A DNA stretch of 64,000 nt from Microbulbifer elongatus (GCF_020524885.1 NZ_JAIVKJ010000002.1:558001-622000), one strand, 5' to 3'; shown: positions 37,003 through 47,665, counted from the first letter of the stretch. The notes: a model not told the origin generated them from the letters alone. Program-made: numbers and translations.

Positions 37003-38409
37003 ATGAATACAGCCATGCCCTTCCACGGCTCCGTCGGTCGTTCCCTGTCCATCATTCCCGCCAGCGGCATATTCGCAGGCAAGCGGGTGGTGCCAACACT
37101 TCTTTTTTCCCTGACTTGCTTCTCTGTACCTGCCGTCGCATTTCCGGGTGAAACGCTGCTTCTGGATACCCAGGTGCCCTTTGGGTGGGTAATGTTGCTG
37201 GTCATTGCCACAGTGGCCTTTGCGTCTGCCTGGGTGGTCGGCAGATCGAAGGTCCGTGCGGCGTTGGATGCGGGTGCTGCTCAGGCCACCGACCTGCAGG
37301 CGGAGAATGCCAAGCTGTTTCGGCAGGTGCAGTCCCGGGTGCACGAGCTGATGACCCGGGACAAGCTGCTCGAGGAGGCCAAACTCGAAGCGGAGCAGCT
37401 GCGTGAAGAGCACTGCGATTTCCTCTCGATCACCGGCCATCGTATGCGCAAGCCGCTGGAGACACTGGTGAGCACCATGAACTTGCTCTCCCGCGGCACT
37501 GACGGCGAGGTGCGCCAGCTCGCGGAAGCGGCGCTGGGACAGTGCCGACAGTTGCGCAGTAATATCGAGGATATCCAGCGTGCCGGCCAGATGTCCGGCC
37601 AGGCGGTGCCTGCGAGTGCGACTCGGGACACTGCCCAGCGCGAGCTGGAAATCTTGTTAATTGAGAATGACTCCCACCCCTCTTTGCGTACCCGCCTGGA
37701 AGCCCACGGCCACCGTGTGCGCCGGGAAACCAACGGTGTGGATGGCGCGGATGCCGCACTGCGCGGCAAGTTCGACCTGGTGTTGATTGATGTGCGCTTG
37801 CCGTTGATCGATGGGGTGGAAACCGCGCGCAAAATCCGCGGCGACTTTGGCAACACGGACCTGTTACTCATCGGTATGCTGCCGGATCTGCGCAAGGGAG
37901 ACAGGGAGCGCTATATGGAACGCGGCCTGAGTGGCATTCTGCCGCTGCCCGCGAGCGATCCCCAGTTGTTGCAGCTGTTGAGCTGGGCGGAGCAGAAGAC
38001 CCGTGAGAACGCGCCCGCAAGCAAGCCTGCCCGCGCGGCCAAGATGTTGAATTCGGCTACCCTCGAGCGTCAGCGCGATACGCTAGGTCACCTGGCCTTC
38101 GCCGAGCTGCTGGGAGATCGTCTGGCCAATATGCCGAAGAAGATCACGGCCTTCACCAGTTCGCTGACGGGTCGCCACTGGCTCGATGCCCAGCACCAGG
38201 CCCAGGCCATCGCGGCGGAGGCTGAAAGCGTTGGCCTTGAGGTGGTGGCGAGCCGGCTCAAGGCGTTATCGGCACGTTTGTCTATCGATAGTGAACGGGA
38301 TTACTGTCGCCACCAGCGCACCGAGATCCTGGGGTTGATGCGCACATCGATCCAGCAGCTGAAGTCCTGGCGGGAGAAAAACGTTCACACCGAATGGGCG
38401 CTGCGATAA
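37003..38409 (+). CDS. Degenerate membrane phosphorelay protein (HisKA-like, pseudo-receiver, Hpt-like)
   Basis: A 468-residue protein with two hydrophobic segments (about 29-47 and 60-80), a coiled coil (85-140), a HisKA-like helix with His146 (SITGHRMRKPL), a receiver domain (215-330) and a four-helix Hpt-like tail (350-460). No HATPase domain exists. The receiver keeps the acidic pair Glu221/Asp223 and the acceptor Asp263, but lacks the conserved Thr/Ser (Gly291) and Lys (Leu314). In the Hpt-like tail the position of the phosphorylated His is Gln401. It probably acts by protein-protein interaction rather than phosphotransfer. Confidence 0.78.
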   Translation: MNTAMPFHGSVGRSLSIIPASGIFAGKRVVPTLLFSLTCFSVPAVAFPGETLLLDTQVPFGWVMLLVIATVAFASAWVVGRSKVRAALDAGAAQATDLQAENAKLFRQVQSRVHELMTRDKLLEEAKLEAEQLREEHCDFLSITGHRMRKPLETLVSTMNLLSRGTDGEVRQLAEAALGQCRQLRSNIEDIQRAGQMSGQAVPASATRDTAQRELEILLIENDSHPSLRTRLEAHGHRVRRETNGVDGADAALRGKFDLVLIDVRLPLIDGVETARKIRGDFGNTDLLLIGMLPDLRKGDRERYMERGLSGILPLPASDPQLLQLLSWAEQKTRENAPASKPARAAKMLNSATLERQRDTLGHLAFAELLGDRLANMPKKITAFTSSLTGRHWLDAQHQAQAIAAEAESVGLEVVASRLKALSARLSIDSERDYCRHQRTEILGLMRTSIQQLKSWREKNVHTEWALR

Positions 38410-38510
38410 ACACCTCGAGTGTCGCGATAGGTGGCGGCAGAACAGCGTTATCTTTCGCGCGGATTGCGCTTACACTTAGCGCTGCATTTTTTGAACGGAA
38501 TTTCTAGCCC

Positions 38511-38864
38511 ATGTCAGAGCAGTATCCCGCCGCACAGCAGGCCGAGCGCGAGCGCTCGGGTCGCGATATCGCCACCCTGGTTTACCTGATTCAGGCCATC
38601 AGCCTGTTTACCGCTGTGCCTTTTTTCGTTGGCGTCCTGATCAACTATGTGAAGCGCGGTGATGTGCGCGGCACCCTCGCGGAATCGCACTTCCGCTGGC
38701 AGATTCGCACCTTCTGGTACAGCCTGCTGTGGTTTGTGGTGGGTTGGGCTACTGTTTGGATTCTGGTGGGCTTTGTGGTCTGGGGAATCAGCTGGGTATG
38801 GATGGTTTACCGGGTAATCCGTGGCTGGCTGACGCTGGCAGATAATCGTCCTGCCTACTCCTGA
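38511..38864 (+). CDS. DUF4870-type small membrane protein
   Basis: A 117-residue membrane protein with the DUF4870/Tic20-like layout: a charged N-terminus, TM1 (TLVYLIQAISLFTAVPFF in part), the loop INYVKRGDVRGTLAESHFRWQIRTFW characteristic of the family (in part), TM2 and TM3 (FVVGWATVWILVGFVVWG in part), then a WMVYRVIRGW tail. Function is unknown in the family. A strong terminator follows 70 bases downstream. Confidence 0.8.
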   Translation: MSEQYPAAQQAERERSGRDIATLVYLIQAISLFTAVPFFVGVLINYVKRGDVRGTLAESHFRWQIRTFWYSLLWFVVGWATVWILVGFVVWGISWVWMVYRVIRGWLTLADNRPAYS

Positions 38865-38935
38865 GTGGAATTCAGGCTTGCAGGAATAGCTGAGAAAATT
38901 TGATGTAGTAACGATAAACGGTGAGAGAAACCGTT

Positions 38936-38962
38936 GAGCGGCCAATTGGCCGCTCTTTTTTT
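38936..38962 (+). terminator. Strong intrinsic terminator
   Basis: GAGCGGCCAATTGGCCGCTC is a perfect 20-base palindrome followed by seven T. It ends the plus-strand transcript of the DUF4870 gene before the convergent YdgA gene. Confidence 0.93.
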
Positions 38963-38989
38963 GTCGGTCGAAAACGCACTGGTTGCGTT

Positions 38990-40249
38990 TTAGAAACCGC
39001 CCATCAGTGCCAGTACAAACAGGTCGGCCGGGAGTTGCTGGCCATTGACCTCGAGGTTGCCGCGGTTCAGCTGCAGATGCATGGACAGTTGGCCATTGTT
39101 TTCCTTGAGGAAGCCGTACTGCTTGAGAGCACTGGCCTGCATGATCAGTGGCGACTGCATCAGCGCCTGTTCGGCGGCAGAGATGTTGGCGGTGCCGTTC
39201 AGGTGGTCCAGCCAGAACAGTTTGTCATTGCCCGCCTGCCCGTTTCGCGGCATGCCTTTCCAATCCACATCCACCTGCAACTGCATGGGGCCGTTGGCGC
39301 TTTCGATGTCCAGTTGCTGCTGCATCTTCAGCGGGCGGTTGAATACCTGCGGCCAGCTGCGCTGGGTGGATGGCGTCAACAGCGCGGTGTACAGGTAGTG
39401 GTGCAGGTCGTCGTAGCTGATGGCCGGCAGGTTTACCTGTTGGGTCAGGGAGCTGGCGGGGGTAGAAGACTGGATTTCCGGAAGCTTGAGCGCTGTTTGC
39501 ACGTTAAGGGTGCGGTCGGCCACCAGCTTGCCGGTGTAGTCGAGCTCTACATCGCGCAGCTCCAGCGGGCCCGAGTCGTTGTTCGCCCGCACCAGCGGCA
39601 GTTTGGCGTGCAGGGTGCCTGCACCAGAGGGCGCCAGCTGGAAGTTGCCTTTGGCGGACTGCAGGTACAGGGATTCGCGGTGGCCATCCATGCGCACAAA
39701 CTCACCCAGTTCAAAGTGGCTGGATTGCTGTTGGCCCTGGTAGTCGGTAACCAGCTGAATACGCGCACCGGCAAACTGGATCTGCTGGTCCGCCACATTG
39801 CGGTCGATGGGCAGCAGATGCACGGTGTTGGTAACGCGATTGTTGGCGCCCACTAAAGTTTCCACCAGTACCGGGCTGTCCTCCACGCTGGTACCGATAG
39901 GGCCGTAGTAGGCCTCCAGCTGGTAGCGCAGGGTCGGCTCCAGCTGCTTGCCGGTGAGGCGGGTCTCCGCATAAAGAGCGCCCACTCTGGGGCCGCCGCG
40001 GGTGAACAGGACCGGACCGTGCTGGATCTCGGTAAAGGTTTCCGAGGTACCGTCCTTGCCCTTCAGCTGGCTGAGGGCTTCAGCACCGAACCAGCTGCGC
40101 TGGTAGCCGGTAAGGTCAATGTTCGGCTGTTGGGCGAGCTGCTGTTGCAGGGCCTCCTCCACCTTGGGGCCGATAAGGCCGGGGGCGATCAGGGCCGCCA
40201 GCAACAGCAGGGCGGTGAAGGCAATCAGGATAAAACGTAAGGCTTTCAT
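38990..40249 (-). CDS. YdgA/DUF945 family protein
   Basis: A 419-residue protein with one N-terminal transmembrane helix (residues 5-27) and a long, beta-rich region thought to face the periplasm. The pattern LTGYQRSWFGAEAL near residue 47 and the DVDWKGMP and TANISAAEQAL stretches match the DUF945 (YdgA) family, usually 450-500 residues. The function of YdgA proteins is unknown; they may be AsmA-like lipid or envelope proteins. It is monocistronic, bounded by the terminator at its 3' side and the liu operon behind it. Confidence 0.82.
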   Translation of the reverse strand: MKALRFILIAFTALLLLAALIAPGLIGPKVEEALQQQLAQQPNIDLTGYQRSWFGAEALSQLKGKDGTSETFTEIQHGPVLFTRGGPRVGALYAETRLTGKQLEPTLRYQLEAYYGPIGTSVEDSPVLVETLVGANNRVTNTVHLLPIDRNVADQQIQFAGARIQLVTDYQGQQQSSHFELGEFVRMDGHRESLYLQSAKGNFQLAPSGAGTLHAKLPLVRANNDSGPLELRDVELDYTGKLVADRTLNVQTALKLPEIQSSTPASSLTQQVNLPAISYDDLHHYLYTALLTPSTQRSWPQVFNRPLKMQQQLDIESANGPMQLQVDVDWKGMPRNGQAGNDKLFWLDHLNGTANISAAEQALMQSPLIMQASALKQYGFLKENNGQLSMHLQLNRGNLEVNGQQLPADLFVLALMGGF

Positions 40250-40326
40250 GCGGTCAAAATTCAGGCGTTTGCATCGAAGCGCCCGATAGTAGCAGATCGA
40301 GATGTATCCCGTGACCGCTATTCACC

Positions 40327-41250
40327 TCAATCGCCCTTGATGACCCCGCATTCCCCTGCAATGGCGCGGGCGACTTTCGAGCTGCTTTCGCGCCCCAACG
40401 CCTGGGAAATAAAGTTGCCGGCCTTCGCCAGGCGGCCCAGGTCCACGCCGGTGTGGATGCCGAGCCCGTCCAGCATATACAGCACGTCTTCGCTGGCCAC
40501 ATTACCGGAGGCACCGCGGGCGTAAGGGCAGCCTCCAAGCCCGGCTACTGCCGAGTCCACCACTGCGACGCCAGCCTGAAGGGCGGCGTATATGTTGGCG
40601 AGTGCCTGGCCGTAAGTGTCGTGGAAGTGCACCGCCAGCTTCTGCAGTGGCACCTGCTGTGCCACGGCCTCGATCATATGGCGGGCCTTTTCCGGGGTGC
40701 CGACACCGATGGTGTCGCCGAGACTGATTTCGTAGCAGCCCATGTCCAGCAGCGCTTTGCTGACTTCCGCCACTTTCTGCGGTTTTATCTCGCCCTCGTA
40801 GGGGCAGCCCAGCACGCAGGAGACGTAACCGCGTACTGGAATACCATCGGCGCGAGCCTGCTCCGCCAGCGGGCGGAAGCGCTCCAGGCTTTCCTCAATG
40901 GAGCAGTTGATGTTCTTGCGGGTAAAGCTCTCGGAGGCCGCGCCGAACACGGCCACTTCATCCGCCTTTGCTTCCCGCGCTCGTTCATAGCCCACCATAT
41001 TGGGGGTGAGGGCGCTGTAGGTAACACCGGGCTCACGGCGTATACCAGCGAGTACTTCTTCGCTGGCGGCCATCTGCGGCACCCATTTGGGGCTGACAAA
41101 ACTGCCGGCCTCGATCACCTTGAGGCCACTGTTGCTCAGCAGGTCAATCAACTGAACCCGGGTCTCTACCGAGATGGGTTGCTTCTCGTTTTGCAGGCCA
41201 TCGCGGGGGCCCACTTCGACAATCTTTACGCGCGCAGGCAGGTTCATCAT
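40327..41250 (-). CDS. liuE: Hydroxymethylglutaryl-CoA lyase
   Basis: The last step of leucine breakdown: HMG-CoA is cleaved to acetoacetate and acetyl-CoA. The 307-residue TIM barrel has [11 protein letters not shown] with the catalytic Arg-Asp, the signature [10 protein letters not shown] with the catalytic cysteine, [10 protein letters not shown] metal ligands and [14 protein letters not shown]. It is the final gene of the liu operon; its ATG overlaps the liuD stop as ATGA, indicating translational coupling. Confidence 0.95.
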   Translation of the reverse strand: MMNLPARVKIVEVGPRDGLQNEKQPISVETRVQLIDLLSNSGLKVIEAGSFVSPKWVPQMAASEEVLAGIRREPGVTYSALTPNMVGYERAREAKADEVAVFGAASESFTRKNINCSIEESLERFRPLAEQARADGIPVRGYVSCVLGCPYEGEIKPQKVAEVSKALLDMGCYEISLGDTIGVGTPEKARHMIEAVAQQVPLQKLAVHFHDTYGQALANIYAALQAGVAVVDSAVAGLGGCPYARGASGNVASEDVLYMLDGLGIHTGVDLGRLAKAGNFISQALGRESSSKVARAIAGECGVIKGD

Positions 41251-43253
41251 GCACTCTCCCCGCCTTCTGCGTTGAAGTCGATCAGCAGGCTGCCGCCATC
41301 CACCAGTTCGCCGGCGGCGCAGAAGAACTGATTGACGGTGCCGTCTGCCGGCGCTCGCAATGTGTGCTCCATTTTCATGGCCTCCATGACCAGCAGAGGC
41401 TGGTCCTTGCTGACCTTGGCCCCGGGCTCCGCCAGCAGCGTGACGATGGTGCCGTTCATGGGCGCTTCAAGGCCGTGGGCGGCATCGGCGCTTTCGCCGG
41501 TGTCCGGCGGCAGGATTTTGAAGTCCACCTGTTCGCCACTGACAAATACGGTGCCCTCATTATCGTGGGCCACGCTGGAATAATTCACTCGGCGCCCGTC
41601 CAGCACTGCCACGTTCTGGCCGTGCACGGCCAATATGGTGCCGCTCTGCGCGTCTACCGCGGCGTCGCATCGCCACTGCAGGTTGTCTTCACTGCCAGAG
41701 AAATGAATTTCGATTTCACGGCCATGTACTTCGACTTTTTTGTGTCGCCACACAGTCAGGCCGTTGCGCCAGTTGCTGCCGCTGTGCCACGGTGAAAATG
41801 GATCCGCTTTCGGCGCGCTGCGGTGCTGTGCGCGGGCTTCACTGTGGTGCAGGAAGGCGGCAATGGCTGCGCACTGTTGCGCGCGTAGTTGCTGTTCCTG
41901 CTGCAGGATTTCCTGCTCGTGGTCTTCGATAAAATGGGTGGTTACCCGACCGTTCACAAACGCAGTGTGGTTGACCACCCGGCGCAGGAATTCGATATTG
42001 TGGCGCAGGCCGGCGATCTGATATTTCTGCAGCGCGCGATCGAGCTTGCCCAGCGCTTCGCGGCGGTTGCGGCCGTGCACGATCAGTTTGGAAATCATCG
42101 GGTCGTAGTGCACGCTGATCTCGTCACCGGTCTGCACGCCAGTATCAACGCGTACGGATTTGTCTTCGCGCGGCGGCTGGTGGCGCAACAGTTTGCCCGT
42201 CGCTGGCAGGAAGTCGTTGTCCGGGTCTTCCGCATAAATACGCACTTCGAAGGCGTGGCCGACGATATGCAGGTCGTCTTGCTCCAGTGGCAACGATTCA
42301 CCCGCGCCCACTGCCAGCTGCCACGCGACCAGATCCTGGCCGGTGATCATTTCGGTCACCGGATGTTCTACCTGCAGGCGGGTATTCATTTCCATAAAGT
42401 AGAAAGAGCCGCCGGCATCCAGCAGGAATTCCACCGTGCCGGCGCCCACATAGCCGATGGCGTGGGCGGCACGCAGGGCGGCCTCACCCATTTGTTTGCG
42501 TAGCTCTGGGGAGAGCCCGGGTGCGGGTGCTTCTTCAACCACTTTCTGGTGGCGACGCTGTACAGAGCAATCGCGCTCGAACAGGTAAACGCCTTTACCC
42601 TGCTTGTCGCAGAACACCTGGATTTCCACATGGCGTGGATTCACCACATAACGCTCAATTAACATGATGTCGTCGTTGAAGGCGTTGCGCGCCTCGCGCT
42701 TGGCTGCGTCCAGTGCTGCGTGGAAGTCGTCGGGGTTATCTACGCGCCGCATGCCTTTACCACCGCCACCGGCAGCGGCCTTGAGCAGTACCGGATAGCC
42801 GATGCGGTTGGCGTGACCCTCGAGGATTCCTGGATCCTGGCTCTGGCCGTGGTAGCCGGGTACCAGAGGGACTTTAGCTTCTTCCATGATGCGCTTGGCG
42901 GCGGATTTGGAGCCCATTGCATCAATGGCGCCGGCGGGTGGGCCGACGAAGATGATGCCGGCTTCCTCGCAGGCACGGCAAAAGTGGGCATTCTCGGAGA
43001 GGAAGCCGTAACCTGGATGGATGGCGTCGGCGCCGGTGCGTTTGGCGGCGGCGAGGACCTTGTCGATGTCCAGATAGGATTCTTTGGCCGGTGCGGGGCC
43101 GAGGTGGACGGCTTCGTCGGCCTGCTGGACGTGCAGGGCGTTGGCATCTGCGTCTGAATAAACCGCAACGGTGGCGACGCCGAGGCGACGCGCGGTGCGG
43201 ATAATACGACAGGCAATTTCGCCGCGGTTGGCGATCAGCAGTTTGCGAATCAT
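41247..43253 (-). CDS. liuD: Methylcrotonyl-CoA carboxylase, biotin-containing alpha subunit
   Basis: The 668-residue alpha subunit carboxylates its own biotin and passes the carboxyl to the beta subunit, turning 3-methylcrotonyl-CoA into 3-methylglutaconyl-CoA. Domains: biotin carboxylase N domain ([13 protein letters not shown]), ATP-grasp with the glycine-rich [11 protein letters not shown] loop, carboxylase C domain (to about 450), a BT-type linker and the C-terminal biotinyl domain with the acceptor lysine in VMEAMKMEH. The enzyme's need for biotin links it functionally to the bio operon in this window. Confidence 0.95.
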   Translation of the reverse strand: MIRKLLIANRGEIACRIIRTARRLGVATVAVYSDADANALHVQQADEAVHLGPAPAKESYLDIDKVLAAAKRTGADAIHPGYGFLSENAHFCRACEEAGIIFVGPPAGAIDAMGSKSAAKRIMEEAKVPLVPGYHGQSQDPGILEGHANRIGYPVLLKAAAGGGGKGMRRVDNPDDFHAALDAAKREARNAFNDDIMLIERYVVNPRHVEIQVFCDKQGKGVYLFERDCSVQRRHQKVVEEAPAPGLSPELRKQMGEAALRAAHAIGYVGAGTVEFLLDAGGSFYFMEMNTRLQVEHPVTEMITGQDLVAWQLAVGAGESLPLEQDDLHIVGHAFEVRIYAEDPDNDFLPATGKLLRHQPPREDKSVRVDTGVQTGDEISVHYDPMISKLIVHGRNRREALGKLDRALQKYQIAGLRHNIEFLRRVVNHTAFVNGRVTTHFIEDHEQEILQQEQQLRAQQCAAIAAFLHHSEARAQHRSAPKADPFSPWHSGSNWRNGLTVWRHKKVEVHGREIEIHFSGSEDNLQWRCDAAVDAQSGTILAVHGQNVAVLDGRRVNYSSVAHDNEGTVFVSGEQVDFKILPPDTGESADAAHGLEAPMNGTIVTLLAEPGAKVSKDQPLLVMEAMKMEHTLRAPADGTVNQFFCAAGELVDGGSLLIDFNAEGGESA

Positions 43254-43325
43254 GGCTTGCTCTGGTTCTTCAACGCTATGTTTAGTTTGTGTACTTCGTA
43301 AGTTTTGCTGTATTTACCGACTTTC

Positions 43326-44123
43326 TTACTCTTCACTGGTATTCATCCAGCTGGGTGCGCGCTTCTCCAGAAACGCACTCAACCCTTCCTGTCCTTCCGG
43401 AGAAACACGAACGGCAGCGATCAACGCACTCGTCTGCCCCTGCAGCTCGTCATTTACAACTCGGTTGGACATGGACATTGCCAATTGCTTGGCCATGGTC
43501 ACGGCGTTGGGACCGTTGTCGGTAATGCTGTTCACCAGCTTCTGTACCGTCAGATCAAGTTCGGCTTCCTGGACCACTTCGGAAACCAAGCCAATTTCTT
43601 TGGCGCGCTCGGCGGAGAAGCGCTCGGCGGTAACAAAGTAGCGGCGCGCCTGGCGGGTGCCGATAGCGTTGATGACGTAGGGACTGATAGTGGCCGGAAG
43701 CAGGCCGATTTTTACTTCGCTCAGGCAGAAGCTGGCGCGCTCGGCGGCGATGGCGATATCGCAACAGCTCACCAAACCAACCGCGCCGCCAAACGCTGCA
43801 CCCTGTACGCGGGCGATGGTAGGGGCGGGGAAGTTGTCGAGTTTGTGCAGCATGGCAGCGAGTGTGGCGGCATCGGTACGATTTTGCTCTTCGCTGTAGT
43901 CCGCCATGCGCTTCATCCAGTTCAGGTCGGCACCGGCAGAGAAGTTTTTGCCGTTAGAGGCGAGAATCAATACACGTACACCGCCACTGCGGGCGAGGTT
44001 GTCGAAGGTTTCGCCGAGCTGGCGAATCAGGTCATCGTCAAAGGCATTGTGGATTTCAGGGCGGTTCAGGGTAACCGTGGCAACGCCTTCGTTGTCGATT
44101 TCGCACAGCATTTTTTCGGTCAT
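43326..44123 (-). CDS. liuC: Methylglutaconyl-CoA hydratase (enoyl-CoA hydratase family)
   Basis: A 265-residue crotonase-fold enzyme hydrating 3-methylglutaconyl-CoA to HMG-CoA. The oxyanion-hole segments are NGKNFSAGADLNWM and VQGAAFGGAVGLVSCCD (in part); the acidic residue pair is seen in SEVKIGLLPATISPYV. The LiuC assignment rests on position between the two carboxylase subunit genes. Spacers on both sides are about 72 and 100 bases. Confidence 0.93.
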   Translation of the reverse strand: MTEKMLCEIDNEGVATVTLNRPEIHNAFDDDLIRQLGETFDNLARSGGVRVLILASNGKNFSAGADLNWMKRMADYSEEQNRTDAATLAAMLHKLDNFPAPTIARVQGAAFGGAVGLVSCCDIAIAAERASFCLSEVKIGLLPATISPYVINAIGTRQARRYFVTAERFSAERAKEIGLVSEVVQEAELDLTVQKLVNSITDNGPNAVTMAKQLAMSMSNRVVNDELQGQTSALIAAVRVSPEGQEGLSAFLEKRAPSWMNTSEE

Positions 44124-44222
44124 GGTGATTCCTATTCATTAGGTGAGCCAGTGGCTCACCCTACCTGATCTTTAAACTTGGTGCCGAGGGGGCGGTGGAT
44201 GCGTTTACGCTTGTTCAGCGAA

Positions 44223-45830
44223 TTACATCCGGAAAACTCCGAACTTGGTTTCCTCTGGCTCTTTGTGCGTGGCTGCGGCCAGACACAACCCCAATACGGT
44301 GCGCGTATCTTTCGGGTCGATCACGCCGTCGTCCCACAAGCGTGCGGAAGCGTAATAGGGATGCCCCTGGTGCTCGTAGTCGTCGATGATCGGCTGCTTG
44401 AACTTGGCGATTTCTTCCTCACTCCAGTCCTCGCCCTTCGCCGCCATCTGGTCTTTCTTCACCTGAGCCAACACTCCCGCAGCCTGCTCACCGCCCATCA
44501 CCGAGATGCGCGCGTTTGGCCACATAAACAGGAAGTTGGGGTCGTAGGCGCGACCGCACATGCCGTAGTTACCGGCACCGAAAGAACCGCCGATCAGGAT
44601 AGTGATCTTGGGCACCTTGGCGGTGGCAACCGCGGTGACCATCTTGGCGCCGTGCTTGGCAATACCACCTGCCTCGTACTGCTTGCCGACCATAAAACCG
44701 GTGATGTTCTGCAGGAATACCAGTGGGATATTGCGCTGTGCGCACAGCTCGATAAAGTGCGCGCCCTTCTGCGCGCTCTCGGCAAACAGAATGCCGTTGT
44801 TGGCAACAATACCCACCGGGTAACCGTGAATGCGTGCAAAGCCGGTCACCAGGGTAGTACCGTACATTGCCTTGAATTCATCGAATTCGGAACCGTCCAC
44901 AACCCGCGCGATAATCTCGCGCACATCAAACGGCTGACGGGAATCCCTGGGCACGATGCCGTAGATTTCTTCCGGTGGATAAATCGGCTCGATCGGCTTC
45001 CGCACATCCAGCCCCGGGTTCTTCACCCGGTTCAGTCGCGCCACCGAATTGCGCGCGATCTCCAGTGCATGGGTATCGTTATTGGCAAAGTGGTCGGAAA
45101 CCCCGGAAGTCTTGCAGTGCACCTCCGCACCGCCCAGCTCCTCTGCCGAAACCTCTTCACCGGTAGCCGCCTTCACCAGCGGCGGCCCAGCCAGGAAAAT
45201 GGTGGCCTGCTCCTTCACCATAATGGACTCATCTGCCATCGCCGGTACATAGGCACCACCCGCGGTACAGCTACCCATCACCACCGCAATCTGCGGAATG
45301 TTTTTCGCGGACAGGTTCGCCTGGTTGAAGAAGATGCGCCCGAAGTGCTCGCGATCAGGGAACACATCATCCTGTCGCGGCAGGTTGGCACCACCGGAGT
45401 CGACCAGATAAATACACGGCAGGTTGTTCTGCTCGGCAATCGTCTGCGCTCGCAGGTGTTTCTTCACCGTCAGCGGGTAATAGGTGCCGCCCTTAACCGT
45501 CGCATCGTTGGCGACGATCACACAGGGCTGACCGGCAACGGTGCCGATACCAGTGAGAATTCCCGCAGCCGGCACGTCTTCACCGTAAACGTCGTAGGCG
45601 GCGAGCTGGGAGAATTCCAGGAACGGGCTGCCCGGGTCCAGCAGCGCGTCGATGCGATCGCGAGGCAGTAATTTACCGCGGGAGACATGCTTCTCCCGCG
45701 CCCGCTCACTGCCGCCCTTGGCGATGGTTTCCAACTTTTCGCGCAGGTCATCAACAATGCTCTGCATCTGCTCGCGGTTTTCCGCAAACGCAGGATCGCG
45801 GGAATTTATTTTGCTCTGAATCTGATTCAT
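44223..45830 (-). CDS. liuB: Methylcrotonyl-CoA carboxylase beta subunit
   Basis: The 535-residue carboxyltransferase subunit, with an N-terminal half ([18 protein letters not shown], in part; [20 protein letters not shown] in part) that binds the acyl-CoA and a C-terminal half ([23 protein letters not shown] in part; [18 protein letters not shown]) that binds carboxybiotin. It works as a dodecamer with LiuD. Gene order and length agree with the Pseudomonas liu operon. A structured repeat separates it from liuA. Confidence 0.95.
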   Translation of the reverse strand: MNQIQSKINSRDPAFAENREQMQSIVDDLREKLETIAKGGSERAREKHVSRGKLLPRDRIDALLDPGSPFLEFSQLAAYDVYGEDVPAAGILTGIGTVAGQPCVIVANDATVKGGTYYPLTVKKHLRAQTIAEQNNLPCIYLVDSGGANLPRQDDVFPDREHFGRIFFNQANLSAKNIPQIAVVMGSCTAGGAYVPAMADESIMVKEQATIFLAGPPLVKAATGEEVSAEELGGAEVHCKTSGVSDHFANNDTHALEIARNSVARLNRVKNPGLDVRKPIEPIYPPEEIYGIVPRDSRQPFDVREIIARVVDGSEFDEFKAMYGTTLVTGFARIHGYPVGIVANNGILFAESAQKGAHFIELCAQRNIPLVFLQNITGFMVGKQYEAGGIAKHGAKMVTAVATAKVPKITILIGGSFGAGNYGMCGRAYDPNFLFMWPNARISVMGGEQAAGVLAQVKKDQMAAKGEDWSEEEIAKFKQPIIDDYEHQGHPYYASARLWDDGVIDPKDTRTVLGLCLAAATHKEPEETKFGVFRM

Positions 45831-45872
45831 AAAAAATACGAGGCCAATTCGTAGTCAGAATCTGGATGCGAA

Positions 45873-45984
45873 GGTGCTGATGCCGGTGCGGGTTTACCAG
45901 ACCTTCTAAAACAGGGATGTTTTAGAAGAGTCCCCAGGGATGGGTTCACGACGTGTCTGGTAAACCCGCACCGGCAGCAGCACC
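45873..45984 (+). repeat. Three-way-junction intergenic element, copy E (plus orientation, fully divergent stems)
   Basis: 112 bases inside the liu operon, antisense to it. Arms 45873-45901 and 45956-45984 pair at 28 of 29 positions. Hairpin 1 (45903-45928) is CTTCTAAAACA-GGGA-TGTTTTAGAAG, an 11-bp perfect stem with no similarity to the GTCGGCGAC stem of most copies but the same loop and length. Hairpin 2 is CCCA-GGGA-TGGG. This copy is the strongest evidence that structure rather than sequence is conserved. Confidence 0.9.
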
Positions 45985-46004
45985 GCCACCGAAATATAAA
46001 AAAC

Positions 46005-47174
46005 TTAGCGAGTCTCGTTAAACAGCTCGCGCCCGATCAACATGCGACGGATCTCGGAAGTACCCGCGCCAATTTCATACAGCTTGGCATCACGCAGCAG
46101 GCGACCGGTTGCGTATTCATTGATGTAGCCGTTACCACCCAGGGTCTGGATCGCCTGAAGGGCCATCTGCGTTGCACGCTCCGCAGTAAACAGGATTACC
46201 GCAGCGGAATCCTTACGCGAATCCTCGCCGCGATCACAGGCCTTCGCCACGGCATACAGATAGGCGCGGCTCGCGTTCAGGTCTGCATACATATCCGCAA
46301 CCTTGCCCTGCATCAGCTGGAACTCACCGATCGCCTTGCCAAACTGCTTGCGCTCGTGAATGTACGGCACAACGATATCCATGCACGCCTGCATGATGCC
46401 CACCGGGCCGCCGGACAAGATTGTGCGCTCGTAATCCAGACCGCTCATCAGCACGCGTACACCGCCGTTCAGCTGACCCAGAATGTTTTCTTCCGGCACC
46501 TCACAGTCCTCGAACACCAGCTCACAGGTGTTGGAACCGCGCATGCCCAGCTTGTCCAGCTTCTGTGCCTGGGAGAAGCCCTTGAAGCCGCGCTCGACGA
46601 TAAACGCCGTAATACCGCCGGAGCTGATGCCCGGCTCGGTGCGCGCATAGATCACATAAGTGTGCGCGTCCGGACCATTGGTGATCCACATCTTGTTGCC
46701 GTTCAGGATAAAGCGGTCGCCCTTCTTCTCCGCCTTCAGCTGCAGGCTCACCACATCGGAACCCGAGTTCGGCTCACTCATCGCCAACGCGCCGATATGC
46801 TCACCGGAACAAAGCTTGGGCAGATACTTCGCCTTCTGCTCCGGGGTGCCGTTCTTGCGAATCTGGTTTACACACAGGTTGGAGTGGGCGCCGTAGGACA
46901 GGCCGACGGACGCAGATGCGCGGGAGATTTCTTCCATCGCTACCGCGTGGGCCAGGTAACCCATGTTGGAACCGCCGTATTCCTCTTCCACGGTCATACC
47001 CAGGAGGCCCAGCTCACCGAACTTTTTCCACATGTCGGCGGGGAACAGATTGTCTTCGTCGATTTGCGCCGCGCGCGGGGCCAGTTCTGCCTGGCAGAAC
47101 TTGTAGACCATATCCCGCAGCATTTCGATGTCTTCACCGAGGCCAAAGTTCAGGGTTGGGTAAGGGGTATTCAT
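46005..47174 (-). CDS. liuA: Isovaleryl-CoA dehydrogenase
   Basis: The first committed step of the operon: FAD-dependent oxidation of isovaleryl-CoA to 3-methylcrotonyl-CoA. The 389-residue acyl-CoA dehydrogenase shows the family blocks [32 protein letters not shown] (in part), [15 protein letters not shown] and [33 protein letters not shown] (in part). The catalytic Glu of isovaleryl-CoA dehydrogenases lies in the [10 protein letters not shown] region (Glu), as expected for this subfamily. Electrons pass to ETF. liuR ends 46 bases upstream. Confidence 0.95.
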   Translation of the reverse strand: MNTPYPTLNFGLGEDIEMLRDMVYKFCQAELAPRAAQIDEDNLFPADMWKKFGELGLLGMTVEEEYGGSNMGYLAHAVAMEEISRASASVGLSYGAHSNLCVNQIRKNGTPEQKAKYLPKLCSGEHIGALAMSEPNSGSDVVSLQLKAEKKGDRFILNGNKMWITNGPDAHTYVIYARTEPGISSGGITAFIVERGFKGFSQAQKLDKLGMRGSNTCELVFEDCEVPEENILGQLNGGVRVLMSGLDYERTILSGGPVGIMQACMDIVVPYIHERKQFGKAIGEFQLMQGKVADMYADLNASRAYLYAVAKACDRGEDSRKDSAAVILFTAERATQMALQAIQTLGGNGYINEYATGRLLRDAKLYEIGAGTSEIRRMLIGRELFNETR

Positions 47175-47219
47175 GGGCTGCTCCGCAGTGAATCAGTCAG
47201 CGATGGTTTAAAACCAGGT

Positions 47220-47612
47220 TCAGTTAGAGTGTTCTTTGAGTGCCGCCTCGGTGCGGGCGGTGGCGTCGTCCAGCTGCGCGAGCATCTTCTCGATGTCCCG
47301 CTGCTGCTGGCGTAACTGTTGCCGTTTTGCATCGATACGGTCGAGGAGGCGGTTGAGCTGCTCCACATTGCCGTGGGCCGGGTCGTACATATCGATGATT
47401 TCCCGGCTCTCATCCAGCGAGAATCCCAGACGCTTGCCCCGCAGGATCAGCTTCAGGCGCACCCGGTCTTCCGGTGTGTACACCCGCGTCTGACCTCGGC
47501 GCTGGGGAGTCAGTAGCCCCTTGTCTTCATAGAAGCGGATGGTGCGGGTGGTAATCCCGAACTCCTGGGCCAGCTCGGAGATGCTGTAGCTGTCAGCAGT
47601 GTTGGTGCTCAT
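47220..47612 (-). CDS. liuR: LiuR, MerR-family regulator of leucine catabolism
   Basis: A 130-residue MerR protein: winged helix with ISELAQEFGITTRTIRFYEDKGLLTP (in part), then an effector-binding coiled coil (residues 75-125) rich in Gln and Arg. LiuR controls branched-chain amino acid and acyl-CoA degradation genes in proteobacteria. It is the first gene of the operon, immediately downstream of a perfect palindromic operator, so it is autoregulated. Confidence 0.92.
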   Translation of the reverse strand: MSTNTADSYSISELAQEFGITTRTIRFYEDKGLLTPQRRGQTRVYTPEDRVRLKLILRGKRLGFSLDESREIIDMYDPAHGNVEQLNRLLDRIDAKRQQLRQQQRDIEKMLAQLDDATARTEAALKEHSN

Positions 47613-47665
47613 TGGGCGGGGGCGCTCATGGGATAGTCCTCAATTCTGCCCGAAGTCTAGTTGAC

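Noticed and set aside
44178..45671. 497-codon open frame on the plus strand
   Set aside because: It is antisense to liuB over its whole length, lacks a family resemblance and has the biased composition expected from a GC-rich coding strand read backwards.
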